Positions 51,296 through 61,899 of a stretch of 64,000 nt of DNA are shown here, piece after piece; positions within the stretch are counted from its first letter, which is position 1, and each line of letters starts with the position of its first letter. The stretch is from Physcomitrium patens (taxonomy: Eukaryota > Streptophyta > Bryopsida > Funariales > Funariaceae), in assembly GCF_000002425.4 (NCBI RefSeq), contig NC_037275.1:4825482-4889481 (forward strand), read 5' to 3'. Made by a program: the position numbers and the translations under genes. The notes under the pieces are model-generated. The model searched no databases. It was not told the origin of the DNA and saw nothing but the letters and a program-made list of their open reading frames with translations.

Positions 51296-51665
51296 TCAAA
51301 CTTTAGGCCAAAAATTAACTAAATCTTAAATCCTAAATAAATCCTAATAAAATCCTAAATCCTAAACCAAATCCTAACTAAATTCTAACCAAATCCTAAA
51401 ACCTAAACTAAATCCTAATCCTAAATCAAATCCTAACCAAATCCTAATCCTAAATCAAACCCTAACCAAACCCTAATTCTAAATCAAATCCTAATCAAAT
51501 CTTAAATCCTAAATCAAATCCTAATCAAATCTTAAACCCTAAACTAAATCCTAAACCTTAAACAAAATCCTAAATCCTAAACCAAATCCTAAATCCTAAA
51601 CCAAATCCTAACCAAATCCTAACCAAACCTTAAATCCTAAACCAAATCCTAACCAAATCCTAGTA
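51296..51665. repeat. Degenerate telomere-like tandem repeat
   Basis: Dozens of CCTAAAT, CCTAAACC, CCTAACCAAAT and occasional AACCCTAAA units in one orientation, related to the plant telomere unit CCCTAAA with C-to-T changes and unit-length drift. It looks like an old interstitial array or a satellite seeded from one. Confidence 0.75.
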
Positions 51666-53426
51666 ATTTCTATAACAAATTTAAACTTCAATAACTAATG
51701 AATGAACCGTTGATCTTAACTAAAATTTTACACACTTCTTAAAAACTAAGTTAAAAATAAGGACAAAAAATTTGAGAAGGATCGAAATTACCAAATAGAT
51801 GATATTTTCAAAAACGGGCTTGGGTATTGATCGACCTCCTTCTTCAACCTTGATGCCAATCTCCTAGAGCCAATATCTCTCCTTTTCACCATTCGATTGA
51901 TCTCAAAATTCTCATACACATAGAAAAAGAAGTCTAATATTCTTTTACATAAATTTCACTCCAATCCAACTAATAGATTACAAGAAATCTTAAAAATCCT
52001 CACTAGATCTAAAATTCTATTTTCTGGGACCTTGACCCACTTAAACCTCAATAATCCCCAATTCAACCGTTAGAGCAAGCTAAGATTCACAACACATATT
52101 AAGCACAATTATGACCATTAATCCACAAAATTTACTTGTAGATCTATTACAAAACTCTTGAAATCACTAGAAATGTCAACCCTATTTTATTTCACAAAAT
52201 CCAAGTCATCCAAAAACAAACTTGATTTTGTAAAGCACTTACAAATTCATAATAACTCCAAATTGCCAAAAACCAATGCTCATAGAAATCCTATCTAGTT
52301 TGCTATCAAACTCCACTCTGTAATCTGCAAAAGAACCCTGGAGTCGTCGTTGAGACTCAGTTTTGTGCCTCAAGGTCTGATGTCAATCCTAGTTCATAAC
52401 CGGCCTTCTATGAGTATCAATATCTAGTTTTTCATATACTCTTAAATTCCTTCTTAAGATGCCTATATCATTTATTTTTCCAATCTACTTTGTTTTGTCT
52501 TATTTATGGTCCTACAAAGTAAGAAGAAGTCACCTTTCTAAAAAGACAGCATTGATATCTTTTAGTTTTACTACCCTTTTGACTATTAATTATATTTCTA
52601 AGATAATTTGCTCTAATACTTTGAACTAAGATCTCCTACATTATGATAATTTCTACACTTTTTCACCTATTAGTTGTATTACATCATGACAACGTATAAT
52701 GACATTTATTAGTGAACTTGCAATTCAATAGATCAACAAACAAAAGTCATAAAAAAAACAATGTGGCAAGTGGGTTGCAAAATTATTATAAAGAAGTATG
52801 TGATTGTCTTTTGGATTTTGATTCTTACATGCTCAAGCTGGATGTCTGGAATCCTTTGGTGACCATCGGAGCTCTTCCCATCTGCTTATTTAGCTAATGA
52901 AAGGACACTCATAAAGCAACTTCAACTTTTTATACTTGCTCTTGGAATTGTTGGAATAGCCGTAGATGTCGCCATACAACATTGTTATGTAGAACTTATA
53001 TTAGGAGTTGATAGTGTCAATGTAAGAAGCATAGTAGGACTTGCCACTGGAAGTAGGGTCCTTCAAGCTATCAACATTTTTCTTGAACTTTATCATCATA
53101 TAGAACATAGTTGGTCTTGTTCAATGGATAGATCTTGCCTGACTTGGAGAATTTTGATCTTTTTGTAGAAGAGCATAAACTCTAAGTAGAGTAAATTGGA
53201 GGACAAAAGGCAATCCAAAATTGTAACAAATCAATCAATGAGGTTGTCTTTTGCACTCTTATGCAATGTCTTGGTAGAGAATTGATTCTTGAAAGGATGG
53301 ACTATCTTTCACACTTATAGAAGATGATAATGGAATGTAGAGGTAAAGTGATATTGAACTAAACTAATTATCACATAGTTTGAGAGATGTTACTTTAACA
53401 AAATTAGCATGTGGCTTTAATAAGTT

Positions 53427-53428
<2 letters not shown>

Positions 53429-53479
<51 letters not shown>
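53429..53479. repeat. (AT)n microsatellite
   Basis: About 50 bp of pure TA. Confidence 0.95.
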
Positions 53480-53484
<5 letters not shown>

Positions 53485-55236
53485 TTTATATATAATATTC
53501 TTTAAATTCTTTAGAAGTATATATGTCTTATTTAAAATGAATACTTCATATATAATACTTTGGCATATGATTTAAAAAAGATCAATTAAAATATAATTCA
53601 ATTTATAAAATTTTAATATTTATATAAGATTTTATTATAGTTTGAAATTTTTATTTAATTAATATAGTTTTAAAATATCTATTATTTAAAAATACTTATA
53701 AAATATAATTCATAATATAATTATAAATCTATTTTATAGAAGAGAAACTTATCTCAAAATCTCATGAATAATAGAATGTATGTTTGGCTTTTTTTTTAAC
53801 ACTAATTTTAAAACATCCATAAAGATGAATACAAATGATTTGACTTATATACATAATCATTTATTTTGTAGTTACATTTATTAATACATGTATAAATATA
53901 TAATATGTGTAAATAAAATGTAGATTTCTAAATCCTCCATATATACAAATATGACCAAAAAAAGGCATCCATCTACTTGACATAGATCAAATGGCTATCA
54001 TATATTCTTTTTAGCTATATCTTTTCAAATTAACAAATCGACCAAATTTTCATCCATATATTAATTTTACATCCATTATTTTGTAGATGATAGACCATAG
54101 ATTATCTTTTATTTATCCATTATATAAGAAACAAGTTCCAATAAATGCCACAAGGGTAGATGGTCACAAAGTTGAATGATTAGTTGAGATTGTGAAATAA
54201 GATGATATCAAAGGATAAAATATAGATAAATATTTTGCCAGCTAGAATTGGATTGCAGTTGCATAGAAAAGAACATCCATTTGTCCACTATAATAAATTG
54301 AACAATTATTATAAGCTCAAATTTTATGCCAGCTTATTTCTATAAGCCAAGCCAAATTTAACATTCTTCTAACTGATGAGTGAGTGACTTTTTATATGAT
54401 GATATAATGTTACTATATGAAACTCAAGAATAGAAAGGATTAATAGACTTTAGTAGCAAAAGCACAAAAAAGGTAGATTTGATAGGAGTGAGAGAGGTTT
54501 TTTTTATAAGAAAGCAAAGAAAGAAAAAGAAAAGAAAAGAAAAGAAAATAGCAGAAAAGTTTTAATTTTGAATATTTGTAGTGTATTTTTTGATGTAAGA
54601 TTAGTATAGATAAGTAGATCACAAGAGTATGTAAGTAATTAGAAAGAACCAACTAATGGACCAAAAATCTTTTGAAATTAAATTAAGAGCAATAGCAATG
54701 ATTCTTGTATGTTATTTAAAAATCCAGACACATATGGTTTTAGTTATACTACAAACAAATGTACTCATTGGATCAGTATTGAAGGCTACACATAAGCACA
54801 TATTGAATATTATGATTTGAATATCAAGAATAACTGCATGAAGTTACTGTTGTCTTTTAAGGCTTTCACGTAGAACTTTGTTAGTTATTCTCTAGAAATT
54901 TGGTAGGATTGTCTATAAGTGTCTAATACAACTAGAATATGCTATTGGTTGTGAGCCAATTCATTAATGGAGAGCCTTTAAAGTAGATAAATTTGGAATA
55001 ATAAATACTCATAATTTTTTATAAGAAATAAGGCATGAAATTTATAGAAAGGATTTTAAGGACGTTTAAAAATGGAATAAAAGTTGTACATTATTTCTTA
55101 ATTTTGAATCAAAGATATGATATCAAACTTATTAAGACAATGAATTTATTTTGCATTGTATTTTTTACAATCTTACATCTTATATTTATATATGTTAAAT
55201 AAAATTTCATACAAATTATAATTTTTATAAGTTCTA

Positions 55237-56847
55237 ATGTATAGAAAGTATTTTGTATTACAAGATGATTTAAATGTAAGAGGTATTTTTATTAAAAATT
55301 TTCAAAGCTATTTGAAAACATATAGTGGTATAAAGATTAAATTATCCTATCTTTGTTCATTGGATTTTATGGCATGTACAAATATAAACATGTTAATTTC
55401 AATTGTAGAACAATCTAATCAGCTTAAGTGATTAAAAGTTTATTTTTTGGATTAAAAAATATAATAATATTAAAATATAATGTTAAAAGTATTTTACATC
55501 TTAAACATTTTAATTATATGAAAAATCTTTTTTTATTAGAAATAATTGGCTTAATAAGTCTAATATCATTTTCATTTGATGTATCAAGTATGAAGTCTTT
55601 AAAAATTTTGAATCTACATTATTATTGTCAATTTTTAAATTTAAATATTTATGAAAGAAAAAAATATGGTTTTAGATACTCTTAATTTAAGAAGATGTTT
55701 AAAACTAAAAAATGTTACAAATATACTTTCTACTATAAAAATATTGAAGTATTTGGATTTACAAAATTATGAAGATATAGACAAAATAAGTGATAAAGTG
55801 CATTTAGAATTATCTTTGATCACAATAAATTCAAAAAATTATTTTAATTTATTAAAAAAAAAAAAAATTTCAATCTTATATCTCTTGAGATCTTATTATT
55901 TAAAGATTATATCAATTTAAAGAAGATTCATGTCACATTTGATAGTATAAAAAATTTGAAGATATTGTCATTTGAAGGATGTGAGAATTTAGAAGATATG
56001 CCCATGGAATTGAAGAATCTTTCTTCTTTGTAAGAAATATTATTTAAAAATTATAAAAAGATGAAAAATAAAATTCATAACTTTAATATATTAACATCTT
56101 TGATAGTATTCAATTTGAGTGATTTTATTAAATTAGAAATAATCCACAAGTGATTTATTAATCTTATATTTCTTAAGAAATTGAATTTTAATGATTGTAC
56201 CAATTTGAAAAAGATTCATGCCACATTTGATGGCATAACAAACTTGAAGATGTTGTTATTTTGTGGATATAAAAACTTGAAAGAGATGCATATTGAATTA
56301 AAGTATCTTTCATATTTGCAAGCAATATCATTTACAAATTATAAAAAGATGAAGATTGAAGATGATATCTTTAATGCATTAACATCTTTGATAGTATTAG
56401 ATTTGAATGATTGTCTTAAATTGGGGTTAATCCACAATAGATTTACCAATCTTATATATCTTGAAAAATTAAATTTTAATATTTGTACCAATTTGAGAAG
56501 ATTCATGCCATATTTGATGTTATAACAAACTTGAAGATGTCATTTAAAGGATGCAAGAATTTAGAAGAGATTCCTATAGAATTGAAGCATCTTTCATCTT
56601 TGTAAGCAATAACATTTACAAATTATAAAAAGATGAAGATTGAAGGTGATACCTTTAATGTATTAATATTTTTAAGAAAATTATATTTTAGTAATTATAT
56701 TAAAATTAAAATAATATATAATGGATTTTCCAATCTTGTATCTTATAATGAATTAATTTTTAATGATTGTATCAATTTAAAGAATATTCATTCTATATTT
56801 GATGGTATAACAAACTTGAAGATATTGACATTTGAAAGATGTAAAAA
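55237..56847 (+). pseudogene. Leucine-rich-repeat pseudogene, resistance-gene type
   Basis: Across frames the DNA reads as LRRs of the form L..L.F..C.NLK.I...FDGITNLK.L.F.GCKNL..M.IELK.LS.L. Four repeats of about 288 bp (96 residues, four LRRs each) start at 55925, 56213, 56500 and about 56785, and less clear copies extend upstream to about 55237. The style is that of plant NLR or LRR proteins. Stops and frameshifts are frequent, and no NB-ARC motif is visible. The array is cut at 56847, inside the FERCKN motif, by the LTR of the minus-strand element. Confidence 0.75.
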
Positions 56848-57377
56848 TATTAAGGATATAAATCTAAAAAAACTAAAATATCAATAGATCCTTATGTCAT
56901 TCAAAAAGATTGAAGAATCTCTTAAAGGTGGTATAATATTAAATAAGAATGGCTATTTTCAAAGATAAGAAGATTAAAAAAGCTTGAAACAAGACTAAAG
57001 ACTAGAAATGCATTGACAAGACTGAAAAAGAATTTACTCTTGCCTCCATACATACTATCTAATTAAGAATTATAAGATAATATTTTATAGGACCTCCAAC
57101 ACGTGTTGTCATTATAAGATACATGTCTTAACTTACAAGACAAGTTTTTTATATGTATGCTACATCATTAGCTTGTATTAAAAGCTACCAACACATGCAA
57201 CACATGGCTAGCATGTTGACTAAGTTTTTAACCTACTAATCAACTACAAACATACATAAAATCAAATATGTGTCTATAAAGTTTCTAAAAAAATTTGCTA
57301 TAAAATAATATTAAATCTATCTACATTTATCTTCTATTTAAAATTTCTTATCTAGATAAATATATATGTCCATGATA
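56848..57377 (-). repeat. Em 3' LTR
   Basis: 530 bp, AT-decayed. It keeps AGTCTTGTCAA at the place of the predicted mRNA start, intermediate between the E1 and E2 11-mers. Confidence 0.75.
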
Positions 57378-57464
57378 TTAACTTTTCTTTTGAAAATGAA
57401 TTTTAGAAGGAGCTATTATCATCTTTTAAAGATCTTATTATTTTTCATCTTAATTTTGATAGAT

Positions 57465-60222
57465 GTCATCAATAAAAAGTATCAACCTTCTTTGTTATAT
57501 TTATAAGATTCTTGACAAGTTTCTATGTGCATTCATCAATATCATATTTGTACCAATGAATAGGATCTTTCAATCTATTTTGGCTTTGCCTAGAATCTAA
57601 AACTTCTTCTACTTCAAACTCTTGATTATTATCAATTTCTATAATAAGAAGTAGTATTTGTCTTCTTTTCAAGATATTCATTTTCTTATATGATTCAAGA
57701 AGAGATAAATAGAATATAGATTAAATTTTAATAGATTTTAATAGATATAATCAATAAAAATTGGATTAACTTGTTCACAAATATAAAAATATTTGAAGCC
57801 TATGACAATCCAACTTGTCACAAAAATAGCTAGATTTGATAGTGTAATGAAGTAATTATATCTTGTCGTCAATACAAAATTCAAGTTGCTCCTTGCTATA
57901 AGCATTTGCATTGGTTTTTTGATATTTATAAATTTTTATAATTATGACTTCAGTATTGTATGTAATTCAGATGAATAATTTGTCAAATCTTTTGTTATAA
58001 GATTATTAATATTTGAGGAGACAAAAGCATCAAATTATGGATGATATTCATAATTAGTAAAAAAATATATTTATTATATAAAATAATATATTATATTATT
58101 ATAAATAAATTCTTCTAATGACAAAAGATTTTTTCAATTATCTTGTTGGTAGTTGATGGTATACCTTAAATACTATTCTAAAACTTAGTTTATGTATTTT
58201 TTTTGTCAATAAATTTAAAGATAAAAATTCAAAGATAGTTTTATATCTACCTTTAAAATCTAAAAAATGATTCTCTAAAAACTTAATACAAATTGAGTCC
58301 CCTTTTTTGATATAATATTCTTAGCCAATCCATGTTAGTGATAGATATTTTCAACAAAAAGATTAGCTATTTTTCCACTTGTGATAGATTTTGTACATAA
58401 TATAAAATATAAAATCTTAGTAAAATGATCTAATATCATGAATATAGAATCATACAAACCTGATATTAGAAGATCCATGATAAAATATATAGAAACAAAA
58501 GACTATGGTTGTTCTGGAATAAGTAATGGCTAAAGAAGTCCATAAGATTGATGACAAGGAGTTTTTGATCTTAAAAAAATGTCTCATGATTGTACAAAGT
58601 CTTCAATTGTCTTCTACATTTGAAGCTATCAAAAGTCCCTTAAAATTAGCTCTATAATCTTCTCATATTCAAAATGTTAGGCTTCTAAAAAGTCATGATG
58701 AACTTGGAGAATATGTAATTATATATATTTTTTTGAAATATATAATTATTCCTCAAAATATAGTAGATTATATTCAAATTCAAATTTAGAAGAATTATAA
58801 GACCTAAAAGAATTATTTTTAATATCATGAATAAGAAGATCAAAGGATATACTTGATTGAACTTGCTTAAAAAATATTGAATCAATATTTAATATTAATT
58901 TCATTGCTTAAAGATGAAAATGATTTGACTTTGAAAAATCATTCTTTGTTGATTAAAAGTTATATTTCTTTTTTTGATATAAGATAAAAATATCTAAAAA
59001 AAATCCAATAATATTTGTTGTTTTTTAGGTCAATAAGTAATCTTAAAATCAAATCTTAATAAAAACATGCTTCAATGGACTTAGCGACAATTCAAAACAT
59101 ATAATGACATGAAGTACTTGAGGTTCTTGTAATTTTTATATATAGTGATTGGATTTAAAGTACCTTCTAAATAATGACACTACTCTTGAAATAAATCTAC
59201 AATTGTAAGAAGCTCTTTATTGTGGATCTTATAACTAATCTTGACTATTATGTTTTTTTTAAAATGGAAAGCTATCAAATAGAATTTTTTATTTGCTCCC
59301 ACTTGTAATAAAATGGCATCTATAACTAAGTCAAATGCATCTATTTCTATAAAGAAGGCTTTGAAAAAGTTGACATAATACAAGATTGGTATAGAAATAA
59401 TAATTATTTTTTAGGCTTTAAAAGATGCTTTAGTATCTTTGCTGTACTCAAGTTTGCCTTTATATGTCATACATGTAAGAAGAACATCAATTTGAAAAAA
59501 GTTCTTAATGAAGATCCAATAATAATTAGTAAATCTTAAAAAATATTATACATCTTTAATTTTTTTTGGAATCTTTCAATCTATGATAATCTAATCTTTT
59601 TTAGGATACATTATAAGACCATTGTTTGAAATGATGTGCCTTCAGAAGTTAATTTGATTAGTATAAAATATACACTATTCTATCTTAGTATATAATCTTG
59701 CATCTCTTAGTTTTGTAATATACAAATAAATATGAACTTCATACTCTTTTATATTCTTAGAATAGATTAAAATGTCATCTAAATAACAAATAATAAAGTC
59801 ATCAAGAAGTTTATAAAAGATATCATTCATTAGATATTGAAAAGCAATTAGTATATTTGTAAGTTTAAAAGACTTGACATTATATTTAAGATGTCCATAT
59901 CTAATTCAAAATATAATTTTTCATTCATCTCCTTCTTTAATGCATACTAGATTATATGTTCTTTACAGATTTTTCTTGATAATGATCTTTGCTTCATTTA
60001 ATTGATCAAGAAGTCTTGAAATTAAAAGTAGAAGGTACCTATTCTTGATTGTAATCTTGTTGAGTCCTTAATAGTCTACATACATCCATAGAAATCTATT
60101 TTTTTCTTCACAAATGAGTTAAAAGCCCTTACTAGAGATTTAGAATAGCATTTGAAGTTCTTAGCCAAGTTTTTGTTATTGTACTCTTTAAATATAGCCA
60201 ATTCATTTTATAATAAGCTATA
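57465..60222 (-). pseudogene. pol: Em pol relic
   Basis: Many stops and frameshifts, but the order chromodomain, integrase, RNase H, RT read leftwards to rightwards on the minus strand matches E2. Recognisable: FEVEEVLDSR (chromodomain), IDAFDLVIDAILLQ (RNase H), ELAIFKEYNNKNLAKNF (before RT). Confidence 0.75.
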
Positions 60223-60224
60223 GA

Positions 60225-60440
60225 TGTTAGAGATATACATATTTATCCTAATAATTATATATATGATTAAATAGAAGTAAATAAAAATAAATTTATTTCA
60301 TAATATTTTTTAGAAAAGCTTCTTAGAAGCTTCATAGATATTACTTTGAATTTACATGTACCTATAGTTGATTGGTAGGTTAGAAATTTACTCAACAAGT
60401 TAACCACTTATTGACAGCTTATAGAATAAGCTAATTATGT

Positions 60441-60489
<49 letters not shown>

Positions 60490-60784
60490 TGCCTTATAAG
60501 TTAAAATATAATTTTTATAAAGTCAATACATTTTAGAGGTCTTGTAGAACGTCACGATGTCATTTGTAGTTAAGAGTATATATGGAGACAAAAGTGAAGC
60601 CTTCTTCACTCTTGTTAATGCCTTTCTAGTTCTTAGTCTTATTTCAAGATTTTTTAATCTTCTTATCTTTGTTAATAGCCATTTTAGTTTATTATTATAT
60701 CATCTTTGAGTGATTTTTTAGTCTTTTTGAGTGTCATAAGAGTGTATTGACATTTTAGTTCTTTGAGGTTTATATCCTTGATAG
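60225..60784 (+). repeat. E3 5' LTR
   Basis: About 560 bp, TGTTAGAGATATACAT...ATCCTTGATA. Keeps the AAAGCTTCTTAGAAGCTTC heat-shock-like palindrome (about 60315-60333) and ACTCTTGTTAA near the expected mRNA start. A 42-bp (AT)n tract (60443-60484) replaces the segment that in E2 reads CCATCCATAGAAAAC. Confidence 0.8.
60443..60484. repeat. (AT)n tract inside the E3 LTR
   Basis: Pure TA. The alignment with E2 on both sides shows it grew inside the LTR after insertion or in a parent copy. Confidence 0.95.
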
Positions 60785-60822
60785 TTTAAAAAAAATTCTA
60801 AATTATTATTTTTGTCTTGTTT

Positions 60823-60889
60823 TAGAAGTGAGTGAATTATCCTACTTCTATTGTTGTGTTTTAAAGGTTTTAAATCATCTACCTTTAAA
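60823..60889 (+). promoter_or_regulatory. E3 leader hairpins (decayed loops, intact stems)
   Basis: TAGAAGT/ACTTCTA (60823-60850) encloses GAATTATCC in place of GGATTACCC; TTTAAAGG/CCTTTAAA (60860-60889) encloses TTTTAAATCATCTA. Stems pair perfectly although their sequence differs from E1 and E2. Confidence 0.5.
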
Positions 60890-60952
60890 TAAACTATTTA
60901 ATTTTCTAACACTATTTTTTTTTTCTTAAAGAAAGAAAATTATCCCTCTTTT

Positions 60953-61890
60953 TTGAAATTTTTACTTGATATTAGAAATTATACATTACCTTCTTCAAAT
61001 TTGACTTATGGATTGATTAAGTTATTTGAAATAGAAAGAAAAATTATGGATCCTATATTTTATAGAAGTAAGAATAGATTTGCAACTATTGCACATCTTT
61101 GCAAACTTGTGAATACTTTTAGAGTGGAAATTTCATGCATCACTAGTGCCAACCACAAAAATACTAATCCTATATTTATAAAGGAAGTTCAGAACCTAGG
61201 GCAAGAAATTATACAATTGAAGAAAGTAAGTAAATTAACTTTATAACTAAATTTAGAAAGTTTTATTTTTATAAGTACAATAGAGATAAAAATTAGTATG
61301 CTTGATAAATTTGATAGAACAAGATGAAAATTTCAAGGATTTTTGCAACAAGTCAAGCTCTGTTTAAGTTTACATCCCTTCAAATACTTTGATGGATTTA
61401 CTCAAGTTGCATTCATAGGTACACTTCTATTAGGAAGTGCTTTCTTTTTATTTATATTTTAAATCAAAAAAAGATTTGTGACTCTTTTATAATTTGAATT
61501 CATTCCTAAAATTATTTATAGCTAAATTTAAAGAAAGTGATTGAAAAAGAGTAACAGATACCAAATTCTTATCTTTATAGTAAAGATCACGGTCAGCCAT
61601 CATATATGCTGCTAAATTCTAAAATATTACTTGCAATGTGGAATGGAATGATAAAACCTTTATCAATCAATTTTAATATAGATTGAAGGATAATGTCAAA
61701 GATTTGTTATTGACAATATCAAAGGCATAATCCTTGAAACAATTTATTACTCAAGCCATTGTATGCAACAATTAATTATTTCAAAGGCTTCAAGAATAAA
61801 GACTTAGCTTGAGAGGAATAAGTCAAATAATGATAACAATTTTCAAGTTTTTAAAAATTTATTCATCAAGGCTAAAATCAATGCAAATTG
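60953..61890 (+). pseudogene. gag: E3 gag relic
   Basis: The clearest part is MLDKFDRTR*KFQGFLQQVK, then FTQVAFIGTLLLGSAFF (about 61298-61450), matching EKFDGTRSKFRGFINQ and VRFIGTLLSGSALSWF of E2. The upstream 97-codon frame (60953-61246) covers the N-terminal part with little similarity. Confidence 0.7.
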
Positions 61891-61899
61891 ATCTAATAT

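Larger units (their letters stand above)
50864..55236. other. AT-rich spacer
   Basis: Contains the telomere-like repeat (51296-51665), a stretch of more balanced composition (51700-53350) with a 61-codon open frame at 52712-52897 that I do not recognise, (AT)n at 53429-53479 and unremarkable AT-rich DNA. Parts of 54800-55236 may be upstream remains of the LRR gene but are too decayed to call. Confidence 0.5.
56848..60224 (-). mobile_element. Em: decayed minus-strand gypsy element of the E2 family, 5'-truncated
   Basis: 3' LTR at 56848-57377 (minus), clearly related to the E2 LTR (ATCATGGACATAT at its start, CTAGCCATGTG, ATATCCTTAATA at its end). Upstream lies pol: chromodomain about 57465-57600, integrase about 57900-58890, RNase H about 59180-59400 and RT about 59400-60222. 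The match stops at YSLL*NELAIFKEY (E2: YSLSQDELAELKTY), where E3 begins. Only about 80 bp separate the chromodomain from the LTR, so ORF3 is absent. The protease, gag and 5' LTR are missing from the window. Confidence 0.8.

Noticed and set aside
51296..51665. CRISPR array
   Set aside because: Units are very short and degenerate with no spacers, and the genome is a plant's.
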